Assembly (NCBI RefSeq): GCF_014192395.1
Contig: NZ_JACHXW010000029.1
Location: 26,498-90,497 of the forward strand
Reading direction: 5' to 3'
DNA: 64,000 nt
Source of the DNA: Paenibacillus endophyticus
GTDB taxonomy: Bacteria; Bacillota; Bacilli; Paenibacillales; Paenibacillaceae
The notes below the pieces were generated by a model. It saw only the letters and a list, made by a program, of their open reading frames with translations, ran no database searches and was not told the DNA's origin. How positions within the stretch are numbered: position 1 is the first letter of the stretch; every line of letters starts with the position of its first letter. The position numbers and the translations under genes were made by a program. Shown here in pieces: positions 17,978 to 25,924 of the stretch.

Positions 17978-18913
17978 ATGGAATTGCGTCAACTGAATAC
18001 GTTTTGTACGGTTGCAACAACATTGAATTTCACGCGGGCAGCAGAAGTGCTGAGCTACGTTCCTTCCAACGTCACGATGCAAATTAAAGCATTGGAAGAT
18101 GAGCTAGGTGTTCGCCTCTTTGATCGATTGGGCAAGCAACTCGCGCTCACAACTGCGGGTAAACGCTTTTTAACACACGCCAAAGGCGTTCTTGAAAAAA
18201 TGGACGAAGCTCGCAGTGCTGTCCATGATAATGAAAAACTAAGTGGTACCTTAACGATAAGTGCGAATGAGGTTATTTGCTCCTACCGGCTTCCACCTGT
18301 CTTCCAACGGTTTCGTTCGCAGCATCCGGGAGTTCGTCTAATCTTCCGGTCAGTTCCGAATCAAGAGCTCAAGCAAACGCTCTTTGAGGGAACCGCGGAT
18401 ATTGTTTATATGTTGGATGAACCCATTCGCTCGAGTGGACTTTCCGTGGAACCTTTGCTGGAAGAACATTTCCGATTGTTAGCTGCTCCAGATCACCCAC
18501 TCGCCAATCGAACTGTGCTTCAGTTGGAAGATTTTCACGGAGAAGTTTTCCTGACGAATGAAAAGGGGTGTCCTTATCGGACTATGTTTGATCGATCATT
18601 TGAGAAAGAGGGCATTGATAGCATTACATATTTAGAGTTTCAAAGTGCTGAAGCCATTAAACAATGTGCAATTTCAGGAATCGGTATTGCCTTTCTTCCT
18701 GAGATCGTCGCGGAATCCGAAGTTAAACGCGGAGAACTTGTTGTCCTCCCATGGCAAATTCCGGACTTGCAGATATTTACACAGATGTTGTGGCATAAAG
18801 ACAAGTGGCTTTCACCAATCATGTTATCTTTCATAGAAGCAACCAGCGCAGTTTTTGGTTCACAGAGTGAGAAACTAGGTTTTACGACCAAGGGCAAGAA
18901 CTTAACTCCATAA
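17978..18913 (+). CDS. LysR-family transcriptional regulator
   Basis: 311 residues from the ATG at 17978; AAGGGGAGCATCGG before it decides this start over one at 17954. The N-terminal winged helix is standard: MELRQLNTFCTVATTLNFTR, AAEVLSYVPSNVTMQIKALE, LGVRLFDRLGK. A two-lobed ligand domain follows. It probably controls the divergent MetX-like gene: paired attcaa/ttgaa half-sites (for example attcaataaaattgaa) sit immediately before its own start, in the usual place for autoregulation. The inducer is unknown. Confidence 0.9.
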   Translation: MELRQLNTFCTVATTLNFTRAAEVLSYVPSNVTMQIKALEDELGVRLFDRLGKQLALTTAGKRFLTHAKGVLEKMDEARSAVHDNEKLSGTLTISANEVICSYRLPPVFQRFRSQHPGVRLIFRSVPNQELKQTLFEGTADIVYMLDEPIRSSGLSVEPLLEEHFRLLAAPDHPLANRTVLQLEDFHGEVFLTNEKGCPYRTMFDRSFEKEGIDSITYLEFQSAEAIKQCAISGIGIAFLPEIVAESEVKRGELVVLPWQIPDLQIFTQMLWHKDKWLSPIMLSFIEATSAVFGSQSEKLGFTTKGKNLTP

Positions 18914-18970
18914 CTGAAAAGGTTAAGAACATGGACCTATGTCGATTAGAATATTAATCTGTTTCGTTAA

Positions 18971-19054
18971 GCTAACTGGGAACGTTTGTTAAACGCACCA
19001 TGGAGCAGTTGCAATTGGCAAACTGCTCCATTTTTTCATTACGCTAACTGGCAG
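18971..19054 (+). repeat. Hairpin repeat, copy 4
   Basis: The head gctaactgggaacg, an 11-12 bp stem tggagcagtt.../...aactgctcca at 19001-19030, a run of T, and the tail gctaactggcag at 19043-19054. Head and tail are direct repeats flanking the hairpin. The interval 19055-19308 holds no gene and is partly the right end of the IS110 element. Confidence 0.75.
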
Positions 19055-19308
19055 AATAGCAAGTCGACGATCGGGAAGTGTGATCGCGAAATTAGGACCA
19101 GGCCGTCGTAAAGCATACAAGGATAGCGGGATGATTCATTGTGTTAATCAACAACTGGTGATTCAAGAGTTTTATCTGATACCAGCTAATAGCCTGTCAA
19201 TATTTAAATATTAATGAAGTGAAACAAGGGTGCTATACTGGTAAAAATGCATGACAAATAACCGTCCCATAGAATTTGGGAAGGTTTTCCTCAATATCTA
19301 AACGTTGC

Positions 19309-20515
19309 TTATTCAGTCAAGCGGAAAGGTTCTTTCTTGGTCAAAATCGCATATATCCAATGGATCAGTCTATTTACACAAGCGATTACGGCTACTTTAA
19401 ATAGTTTGCCTTCTGTACGCTTTTTGTCGTAATAAGCTCTTATTCTCTTGTTACGTGAGCCTTTCAGTCCACACCTTACAGCTTGATATAAGGCTGTCCG
19501 AAGCCTTCTAGAACCACGTTTGGTGATTTTATTTCGGGTTTCTGTAAACTTGCCGGAAGAAAAGACGCTTGGATCAATCCCAGCAAACGCAACCAGCTTC
19601 TTCGCGTGATCGAACCGATCAATTTCTCCGACCTCAGCTAAAATTGTTGCAGCAATTTTGGTGCCAATGCCGGGTATCGATTGGATTAAATCATACTCTA
19701 GTAATTCTTCAGCCAGGGTCTCTATCGATTTATCAAGTTTCGTTAGATGTTCCTGGTACTGAAGAAGTAAATTAATAAACAGCTCTAATGAGATTAAATG
19801 ACTCGGAAATACGGTCTCCCTGAAGGGATTTCGCTTTGCTGCAGCCATTAGTTTCTGTGCCCGTTCTAGCGACCACCGGTTCGAGACGACATGCCCAACA
19901 AGGCGTTGTATGTTGGCCGTAACGTTTTCCTCGGACATCGCTAGCACGGATTGAGACGTTGGATACGAAGCCAGGAAACGAAGCGACACCTTAGAATAAA
20001 GGTCGCCAAACACGCCATGATACTCAGGAAAGACTTGATCCAGTACTGCTTGAAACTGCAACTTTACCTGGACATATATTTCAGTCAGTGACTCATGTTG
20101 CCGTGTCAGGTAACGCAGATTCATTAGATACTGACCCCCGTTTTTTGTAAGGCTATAGTTCTTCTTTGTAGAACATTTCACCCAACTGGTATGCGTCAGC
20201 AACATCCGTTTTCACCTTACGTAAATTCATCTTTTTCGCTTGGTGTGAAATTAATGGATTGATAACGATATACAGATATTGATGCTCATCTAGAAACTGA
20301 ATAACCGGACTATGATAATGGCCAGTTGCCTCTAACACAACGGCCGGACGCTGTCCGGTATAGGATTCTACGCCTTGAGCATAACGGAGAAAGGACGCAA
20401 GTCCCTCAAGATTGTGCTCAAACTTGAAGGTCTTTCCAAAGGGCATTCCTCGTTCTGAAAAAGCTTGTGCATGACTTTCCCCTTTAGATATATCCAAACC
20501 AATGACAGGATTCAT
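19309..20515 (-). pseudogene. IS110-family transposase, stop plus frameshift
   Basis: The start is ATG 20515 behind AAGGAGTGG. The N-terminal RuvC-like DEDD domain reads VIGLDISKGESHAQ, VVLEATGHYHSP and KVKTDVADAYQLGEMFYK. Then a TAG interrupts (EEL-stop-PYKKRG), and after a run of five G the frame shifts to YLMNLRYLTRQHESL. The C-terminal Tnp domain is otherwise whole, with IQSIPGIGTKIAATILAEVG, KKLVAFAGIDPSVFSSGKF, TKRGSRRLRTALYQAV and a terminal RLIHWIYAIL. Two lesions make it non-functional as written. IS110 recombinases use an element-coded bridge RNA. Confidence 0.85.
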
Positions 20516-20715
20516 TAAACCACTCCTTATCTTATTTTCACCGGCAACCCCTAGCCTTCTTGTCGTCCACATTATCGCATGTGATTCGGGATCATAGTCC
20601 CAACCAGCCTAATCATGGTTTAACAAATAGGGGGGATGAACTGTATAGCTCTCGGGATCTAGCTCCCACGGGCAGAAACGTTCGATCCCCGGCTACCGCT
20701 ATCTTACGACCACAC
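20516..20715 (-). other. Non-coding leader of the IS110 element
   Basis: 200 bp upstream of the transposase hold no gene but several short self-complementary stretches, such as cgatccccggctacc, gatctagctcccacggg and cgggatcatagtccca. In the IS110 group the bridge RNA is coded in this left non-coding end, so this is where it would be expected. I see no direct proof of an RNA here. Confidence 0.4.
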
Positions 20716-20721
20716 AAAAAT

Positions 20722-20771
20722 GAGGTCTACCAGAAAGATCTGGTGACCTCATAATACGATTGGGCAGGATA
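20722..20771 (+). repeat. Hairpin repeat, gaggtc type, copy 2
   Basis: The hairpin gaggtctaccag/ctggtgacctc at 20722-20750 is followed by ataatacgattgggcaggata. It pairs with the copy at 16686 in both stem and tail. Confidence 0.6.
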
Positions 20772-20839
20772 ATGCTAAATATATGTGAGATAAATCATTA
20801 AAAACGAGGGACGAGGAACGATAGTTCAATAAAAACAAT

Positions 20840-20886
20840 GAAGCAGCCGACCACAATGATCGGCTGCTTCATTGCGCTAACGGACT
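20840..20886 (+). repeat. Hairpin repeat, copy 5
   Basis: The stem gaagcagccga/tcggctgcttc at 20840-20870 is followed by attgc and the tail gctaacggactg. This is the same layout as the other elements with an unrelated stem sequence. 20887-21129 has no gene. Confidence 0.65.
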
Positions 20887-21129
20887 GAATATGTAAATAG
20901 CACCATATGACAAACTACAACCGTTGGTCGTTTTCTGAACGCGCTGCTCCCAGTGAGCGGTGGAGTGATACGTTTCGGCACCCTGTTGAATGCTTTGACT
21001 TTGTTATAATTTGCGATTTCCGATCTTTATGGGTGAAATTCTCATGTTGCCAATCGCTAACGATGAGGTAGAAAGTTTTTTTCTCATTAAACTAGGAACT
21101 TCGTCTATGAATCTAGTTAACTGCCTATC

Positions 21130-21156
21130 ACAACTTAGTTGCAATAACATATGATA
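21130..21156 (+). promoter_or_regulatory. SigK-like sporulation promoter
   Basis: AC at 21130-21131 and CATATGATA at 21148-21156 are separated by 16 bp. This fits the mother-cell SigK consensus (AC, about 16-17 bp, CATAnnnTA). It lies 28 bp before the collagen-like gene start. The match suits a spore-surface product but is short, so it is a prediction. Confidence 0.5.
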
Positions 21157-21183
21157 AGGCATCTGTATCGGGAGGTGTAGTTA

Positions 21184-21927
21184 TTGGTTCTCGAGACTTT
21201 TAGTCGCGAAGAAAAGTTGCAAATTATGAGTTTCAATCAATGCCGTAATGATTTGCAAATAAATGTAGTAGCCCCACGAGGGAGGCGCGGATTTGCAGGA
21301 GCAATGGGACAGCAAGGGCCGGCAGGACCACAAGGACCACCAGGATTAACGCTACCCGGACAGCTGACTTACTATGATTTTGTTCAAATCCCCAATCCGA
21401 TGACAGCAGGTGGCCCGGCCATTGTCGTACTTTCACCGCCAATCGCGCCAGCGACAACAGGGCCTGAGGTACAAGTTAGCAATCAATTTTTGGAGCTTCG
21501 TGGTACAGAAGCGAACAGCAGAATTGCTTTGATGGCAACTGTTGTATGGAGTTTTTCTTTCATCACGCTCCCCGCACCAGAAGTGGCTATTGGAACGCAA
21601 AGGATACAGTTTAGTTTATTTCGCGATGCGCCATTGACGGGTCAGCGCATTTGCCAAGTCTTAAATGCAGGCAGCATCACTCAAATCAACAATGAAGGCG
21701 ATGCGACAACGCTCGTCACGGGGACATTTACAGCCTCATTCACATGCACAGATTCAGGATTTACGGGCAGCACGATAAATTATTATCTAACGGCAGCTGC
21801 AGGTCCATCTACCGGGTTTAGTTTTGATCTGGATGAAGGTGGTCCAACGGCTATCAACGATTTTATGAATATCAATGTCAGTGAAATTCATTTTAGCGGA
21901 AAGGTTATCGGACCTAACGCTGTCTAA
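21184..21927 (+). CDS. Collagen-like exosporium-type protein 1
   Basis: 247 residues from a TTG start with a strong GGAGGTG 5-6 bp ahead; an internal ATG at 21226 lacks one. After a 30-residue lead, a short run of Gly-X-Y triplets appears (GRRGFAGAMGQQGPAGPQGPPG), then a C-terminal beta-rich domain of about 190 residues (IPNPMTAGGPA, SRIALMATVVWSF, NYYLTAAAGPSTGF). This layout matches BclA-like and other spore-surface collagen-like proteins, whose globular C-terminal domain trimerises. The second gene, 20 bp downstream, is a paralogue. A SigK-like promoter upstream agrees with a late spore coat or exosporium role, which is inferred. Confidence 0.75.
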   Translation: MVLETFSREEKLQIMSFNQCRNDLQINVVAPRGRRGFAGAMGQQGPAGPQGPPGLTLPGQLTYYDFVQIPNPMTAGGPAIVVLSPPIAPATTGPEVQVSNQFLELRGTEANSRIALMATVVWSFSFITLPAPEVAIGTQRIQFSLFRDAPLTGQRICQVLNAGSITQINNEGDATTLVTGTFTASFTCTDSGFTGSTINYYLTAAAGPSTGFSFDLDEGGPTAINDFMNINVSEIHFSGKVIGPNAV

Positions 21928-21947
21928 TCAATCTGGAGGTGTAAATT

Positions 21948-22676
21948 GTGCATTGTGCTCCAAGGCATAAGAGAAGAAGGGTGCTAACCAAGAAATGCGG
22001 TACACGTAAAGTCAATGTCCGCCGAGGACCAAGAGGACTCACTGGCCCCGTTGGCCCAAGCGGCCCCGCTGGACCGGTAGGTCCTCAAGGTGTTCCTGGT
22101 CCAGCAGGGAGTGGGCTGCTGAGATCCTACGACTTTGTCGAAATTCCGAATCCAATGGTAGCAGGCGGCCCGGTCATCACAACAGTCGGTCTGCCGGTAG
22201 CGCCTGCTACAATTGGGCCTGAAGTACAAGTATCGGGCGAATTCTTAACAGTGAGCAGGGTTAATGGAGGTAGCCGGATCGCGCTTAACGCTACCATCGG
22301 ATGGAGTTATATGTTTGAAAGTGGAGCAGCTCCACAATTAGCGGTTGCAAGCCAAGTGATGCGTTTCAGCATTTACCGCGATGCGGCAATTACAGGCACG
22401 TTAGTCGGTACTATCGTAGATGGCGGTACCGTAACGGAAATTAATTTGGTGGGTGCGGGTACAACCCAGATACAAGGATTGTTCACATCAACATTTAACG
22501 TTACCGATACGGGAGCGACAGGCCCAACAGCGAACTACTTCTTGACTGCGGCAGCTGGACCTGCATCAGGTTTTGGCGTCGGCTTTGATGCACCGCCTGA
22601 ACCGATAACGAATTTTACTAATCCGGTCATCACTGAGCTACATCTTAGCGGTGAGGTTATTGACCCGAGCCCATAA
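21948..22676 (+). CDS. Collagen-like exosporium-type protein 2
   Basis: 242 residues from a GTG start behind GGAGGTG. The N-terminus is basic and cysteine-containing (CAPRHKRRRVLTKKCGTRK), followed by Gly-X-Y triplets (GPRGLTGPVGPSGPAGPVG) and a C-terminal domain that aligns along its length with the upstream gene: FVEIPNPMVAGGP, SRIALNATIGWSY, NYFLTAAAGPASGFG, ELHLSGEVI. The two genes are a tandem duplication, co-transcribed with a 20-bp gap and closed by a terminator. The N-terminal parts differ, which suggests different attachment to the spore surface. Confidence 0.75.
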   Translation: MHCAPRHKRRRVLTKKCGTRKVNVRRGPRGLTGPVGPSGPAGPVGPQGVPGPAGSGLLRSYDFVEIPNPMVAGGPVITTVGLPVAPATIGPEVQVSGEFLTVSRVNGGSRIALNATIGWSYMFESGAAPQLAVASQVMRFSIYRDAAITGTLVGTIVDGGTVTEINLVGAGTTQIQGLFTSTFNVTDTGATGPTANYFLTAAAGPASGFGVGFDAPPEPITNFTNPVITELHLSGEVIDPSP

Positions 22677-22704
22677 CTTAACCAACAATTGTGATAGATA
22701 GCAG

Positions 22705-22772
22705 ACTCTTTTCCAACCTCCAGTCACCCCAATTGGTCCGGCTGGTTGAAGGGAATGAAAAGAGTTATTTTT
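22705..22772 (+). terminator. Terminator of the collagen-like operon
   Basis: actcttttc at 22705-22713 pairs with gaaaagagt at 22757-22765, followed by tattttt. The long loop contains a small inner stem. It lies 29 bp after the second collagen-like gene. Confidence 0.6.
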
Positions 22773-22799
22773 AAGCAGATTTCCCGCTAAACTGATTGA

Positions 22800-22880
22800 A
22801 CTAACGGGAAATTATAGCTTCATAATCACCTGGACGAGGCTGCCGGCATAAATCGGCAGCATTGTTGAGCTAACGGGCAG
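22800..22880 (+). repeat. Hairpin repeat, copy 3
   Basis: The head ctaacgggaaattatag is followed by cttcataatcacctggac, the stem ctgccg/cggcag and the tail gctaacgggcag. It is nearly identical to the copy at 11923 and again is directly followed by the structured non-coding repeat. Confidence 0.8.
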
Positions 22881-23057
22881 CATTCCTATTATGAAGTAAT
22901 AATAGGTTAGATAGCTGCTGAAGGTGGCTTGTTTGGCATCAGAAACTGTCTGTATGTACACGATTCAAACCTACAGGTTCAGGACAGGACTCTCTACTCC
23001 TATCTATACTTTTGCACTCTGATTGAGTGCAAGCCACCTTTCCAGGTGGCTTTTTTT
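22881..23057 (+). ncRNA. Structured non-coding repeat, copy B
   Basis: Nearly identical to 12002-12171, with scattered substitutions and one inserted C. Stems: cctattat/ataatagg, aacct/aggtt, ttgcactc/gagtgcaa, and a closing aagccacct-ttcc-aggtggctt followed by tttttt, a complete intrinsic terminator at 23032-23056. Conservation of stems plus a terminator suggests a transcribed small RNA; no promoter was firmly identified. A partial third copy lies at 61893. Confidence 0.6.
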
Positions 23058-23269
23058 ATTGCTCATGAATTGACCTGTCTGTTGAAAGCTTTGACGTAAG
23101 ATTTAGTTGAACTTTAATACGAACGGGCAGATTACAATAAGAATCGACACATCTGAAAGTATAAATATTATTCACTTGTACTTAGAAGCGGCTTAAGGCT
23201 TTTGCCGTTCAATGTGCAATCATAATATGGTATTGGTATCTGAAAACTGTACTAAGAGAAGGTACTGAT

Positions 23270-23479
23270 ATGAGGTACTGGGGATTTGGTGTGTTTGAAA
23301 ATGATTTTGTAGGAGATTGGGTAATAGATCTCATTGAAACTGACAGCATGAATTTAATCGAAGAAGCAATTCAACTAGCACTTGAAGATGCTTTTATTGA
23401 AGCTGACACTGCAAGTACGTCAGAGGCTTACCAGAAGTCCGTAAAAAAGCAAAGGCATTACCATGAGCATGTCCCGTAA
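23270..23479 (+). CDS. DUF4259-like protein, probably truncated
   Basis: 69 residues. The start YWGFGVFENDFVGDW matches the N-terminus of DUF4259 proteins (a WG.G.FENDxAxDW pattern), and the middle LIEEAIQLALED and FIEADTAS follow the family. The family usually runs past 120 residues with a helical stretch after the ASxALAA position. Here the text changes to EAYQKSVKKQRHYHEHVP and stops, as expected from a frameshift. The function of the family is unknown. AGAAGG lies before the ATG. It is isolated, next to a non-coding repeat and an IS3 relic. Confidence 0.5.
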   Translation: MRYWGFGVFENDFVGDWVIDLIETDSMNLIEEAIQLALEDAFIEADTASTSEAYQKSVKKQRHYHEHVP

Positions 23480-23584
23480 GGGTACGCCCGCTAATAATGC
23501 CCCATTGAATCGTTTCACACCTCTTAAAGTGCGAAACATTCTATCTCGACCATTTAACCTGTACAACGACCGCCATCGTGATAC

Positions 23585-23740
23585 AGATAGTCAAAGATAA
23601 CATTCATTATTATAACCATATTCGTATTCAAGCGAAACTAAATAACCAGTCACCGATTCAGTATCGGAAACTGGCATGTTAGTTAGGTGTTTTATCTCTG
23701 TCTCAAAAACAGGGGTCAGTTCCACGGTTCTGAAGGCTTT
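23585..23740 (+). pseudogene. IS3-family OrfB C-terminal relic
   Basis: The plus frame reads HYYNHIRIQAKLNNQSPIQY, then RKLAC and a stop, the typical C-terminus of an IS3/IS150 OrfB integrase. It is followed by the element end with aggggtcagttcca. Everything upstream of the last 30 codons is lost. A matching relic on the opposite strand lies at 52912-53040. The rest of 23480-23584 shows nothing. Confidence 0.7.
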
Positions 23741-23883
23741 TTAAGCTTAAAGCATTTATGAGTACAATTCACGAGACAAATTTGATGTAGCGAATGTAAT
23801 GTTCAATTGCAAATACAACGAATACAAATGTACAAGATTTTTGTTTACTGAGATTCATTAAAAAACTTATGTCTGGAAACAAG

Positions 23884-23913
23884 AAAAAAGCCACATTAAT
23901 TGCGGCTTTTTTT
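23884..23913 (+). terminator. Intrinsic terminator before the transporter operon
   Basis: aaaaaagcc/ggcttttttt with a short asymmetric loop (acattaattgc). It insulates the ABC transporter operon from upstream reading. Confidence 0.6.
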
Positions 23914-23927
23914 CTGTCTGCCTAAAT

Positions 23928-23991
23928 CTTAATTCCGGACATGAAGTCGAAAGAATGACGGGGACCCTTATGAGAACGGTTCCATTATAAT
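23928..23991 (+). promoter_or_regulatory. Shared regulatory motif and -10 box, transporter operon
   Basis: The motif begins cttaattccggacatgaag and ends cgaaagaatgacgggg (23928-23963). Exactly 22 bp later lies TATAAT (23986-23991), with no good -35 hexamer. The same motif with the same 22-bp spacing precedes the racemase operon, and a third copy precedes the response regulator gene. I infer an activator site, probably for the AraC-type regulator coded at 34945-36498. Confidence 0.65.
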
Positions 23992-24033
23992 TAAGGATAT
24001 AGAGCGGTGATAAAGAGAAGGAGGAGGAGTACG

Positions 24034-24951
24034 ATGAAAACACCGTTTATACATGATTTGATCCGATACAAAACCTTGCTGCTCATGCTCTTGCCGGCGT
24101 TGCTGTTCGTGCTGCTGTTCCAATATACGCCGATGCTCGGCTTGGTGCTTGCCTTCAAGGAATACACGTACGCCAAAGGCATTATAGGGAGCGACTGGGT
24201 TGGGATCAACAATTTCAAGTTTTTCTTCATCTCCGGCAATGCATGGATGGTAACGCGAAACACGGTCCTTTACAACGCCGCCTTCATCGCCATCAATCTG
24301 GTGCTGCAGGTAGGAGTAGCGATTATGCTGTCGGAGATCCGCAGCCGATGGTTTAAGAAGGTCAGCCAGTCGTTGATGTTCTTGCCATTCTTCATATCCT
24401 GGGTCGTGGTCGGCACGATCGCTTACAATCTGCTGAACTACGAGCACGGCACGGTCAATTCGCTGTTCCGGGCGGCGGGAATAGATCCGGTCAACTTCTA
24501 CGGTACGCCGGGCGTGTGGCCGTTCTTGCTGGTATTCTTCAATGCTTGGAAAGCGGTTGGCTACGGCGCCGTCTTCTACCTGGCGGCCATAACGAGCATT
24601 GATCAGGAGATGTTCGAAGCGGCGGAGACCGATGGGGCGAACGTATTCCAGCGCATTTGGTATATCACGCTTCCTTCCTTGAAGCCGACGATGATGATCT
24701 TGACGCTTCTAGCGGTCGGCCAAATTTTCCGCGGAGATTTCGGACTGTTCTTTAACTTGGTAGGGGGCAACGGACTTTTGTTCAACGCAACCGATGTCAT
24801 CGATACGTTCGTCTACCGCTCTCTGGTGGAGAACAATGAAATCGGCATGTCGGCGGCAATCGACTTCTTCCAATCGGTCTTATGCTTAGTCACGATTCTT
24901 ATCGTGAACGGGATCGTACGCAGAACGGACAAAGATTCGGCCTTATTCTAA
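24034..24951 (+). CDS. ABC transporter permease, LplB type
   Basis: 305 residues from ATG 24034, chosen because AGGAGGAGTACG precedes it. The protein has six predicted membrane segments, the first LLLMLLPALLFVLLFQYTPM, and the family signature GLVLAFKEYTYAKGI after it. The cytoplasmic EAA loop that docks the ATPase is EAAETDGANVFQRIWYITLP. It is the first of three genes (permease, permease, binding lipoprotein) of a carbohydrate-uptake-type CUT1 importer. The ATPase is not coded here, as is usual for LplB/YtcP systems, which share a common MsmX-like ATPase. The substrate is undecided; the neighbouring racemase operon shares its promoter motif. Confidence 0.9.
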   Translation: MKTPFIHDLIRYKTLLLMLLPALLFVLLFQYTPMLGLVLAFKEYTYAKGIIGSDWVGINNFKFFFISGNAWMVTRNTVLYNAAFIAINLVLQVGVAIMLSEIRSRWFKKVSQSLMFLPFFISWVVVGTIAYNLLNYEHGTVNSLFRAAGIDPVNFYGTPGVWPFLLVFFNAWKAVGYGAVFYLAAITSIDQEMFEAAETDGANVFQRIWYITLPSLKPTMMILTLLAVGQIFRGDFGLFFNLVGGNGLLFNATDVIDTFVYRSLVENNEIGMSAAIDFFQSVLCLVTILIVNGIVRRTDKDSALF

Positions 24952-24974
24952 TCCGGAAAGGAGTTAACAGCCCG

Positions 24975-25868
24975 ATGAAAGCGACAAACAAGATCCGGAT
25001 GGATCAGTTGGTGCTAAACGCGGTGTCTTATAGTTGGGTAACGTTTGTCGCCGTGTTATGCGTTTTGCCGTTCCTGCTTATCCTCAGCGGTTCTTTAACC
25101 AAAGAAAGCGAGATCATTTTGGAAGGCTTCAAGCTGATTCCGAAGCAGTTCTCGCTGGAAGCCTACCAGTTTATTTTCAATTATCCGCAAGACATTCTTC
25201 GTGCTTACGGCGTAACCGTTTCCTTAACCGTGCTCGGCACGATTCTGTCGCTGTTCTTCATCTCGATGAGCAGCTATGTCATTCAGCGGACGGACTTCAA
25301 GTGGCGGAACGCCTTCTCGTTCTTCTTCTACTTCACGACGTTGTTCAGCGGAGGGCTCGTTCCCTTTTACATCCTGGTCGTCAACTACCTGAAGCTGAAG
25401 GATACGTATTGGGTATTGCTGCTGCTTCCGCTGATCAATGTGTTCTATATCCTTGTCATGAAGAGCTTCATGAGAAGCATCCCCGCCGCGATCACGGAGT
25501 CGGCCAAAATAGACGGAGCGGGCGATTTCACCATCTTCCTCCGGCTGATCCTGCCCCTCTGCAAGCCCGCTCTTGCGACGATCGGATTGTTCGTGGCGCT
25601 GAACTATTGGAACGATTGGTTTTATTCGTTGCTCTTCATTAGCGATCAGAAGCTCTACGCCCTTCAATATTACTTGTATAAGGTAATCGGCAATGTAGAC
25701 GCGCTCAAAATCGTTGCGGAGAAAACCGGGAACCAGGTTCCGGATTTGCCTGGCGAAGGAATCAAAATGGCGCTGACCATGGTCGTCACGGGACCGATTA
25801 TTTTCTTGTACCCGTTCGTTCAGCGTTATTTCGTTAAAGGACTTACGATAGGCGCCGTCAAAGGATAG
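24975..25868 (+). CDS. ABC transporter permease, YtcP/LplC type
   Basis: 297 residues from ATG 24975 (GGAAAGGAG lies ahead; an earlier in-frame start would overlap the first permease). Six membrane segments are predicted. Family landmarks are LVLNAVSYSWVTFVAVLCVLP at the N-terminus, LPFLLILSGSLTKESEI, MKSFMRSIPAAITESAKIDG, and the EAA loop ESAKIDGAGDFTIFLRLILP. The C-terminus ends YPFVQRYFVKGLTIGAVKG, which is nearly invariant in this family. It is the partner of the upstream permease, 23 bp apart, forming the heterodimeric channel. Confidence 0.92.
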   Translation: MKATNKIRMDQLVLNAVSYSWVTFVAVLCVLPFLLILSGSLTKESEIILEGFKLIPKQFSLEAYQFIFNYPQDILRAYGVTVSLTVLGTILSLFFISMSSYVIQRTDFKWRNAFSFFFYFTTLFSGGLVPFYILVVNYLKLKDTYWVLLLLPLINVFYILVMKSFMRSIPAAITESAKIDGAGDFTIFLRLILPLCKPALATIGLFVALNYWNDWFYSLLFISDQKLYALQYYLYKVIGNVDALKIVAEKTGNQVPDLPGEGIKMALTMVVTGPIIFLYPFVQRYFVKGLTIGAVKG

Positions 25869-25924
25869 TACCGGTAACCCCGGTTTATCATAGCATGACA
25901 AAATTTTCTGAAGGGGGAAAGAGG

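Noticed and set aside
11417..22880. Hairpin repeats as integron attC sites
   Set aside because: No integrase gene, no attC core-site pair, and genes are not arranged as cassettes.
24007..25901. Long minus-strand frames opposite the permease genes
   Set aside because: Composition is that of antisense reading (charged, low-hydrophobic). The plus-strand permeases have clear motifs and ribosome sites.
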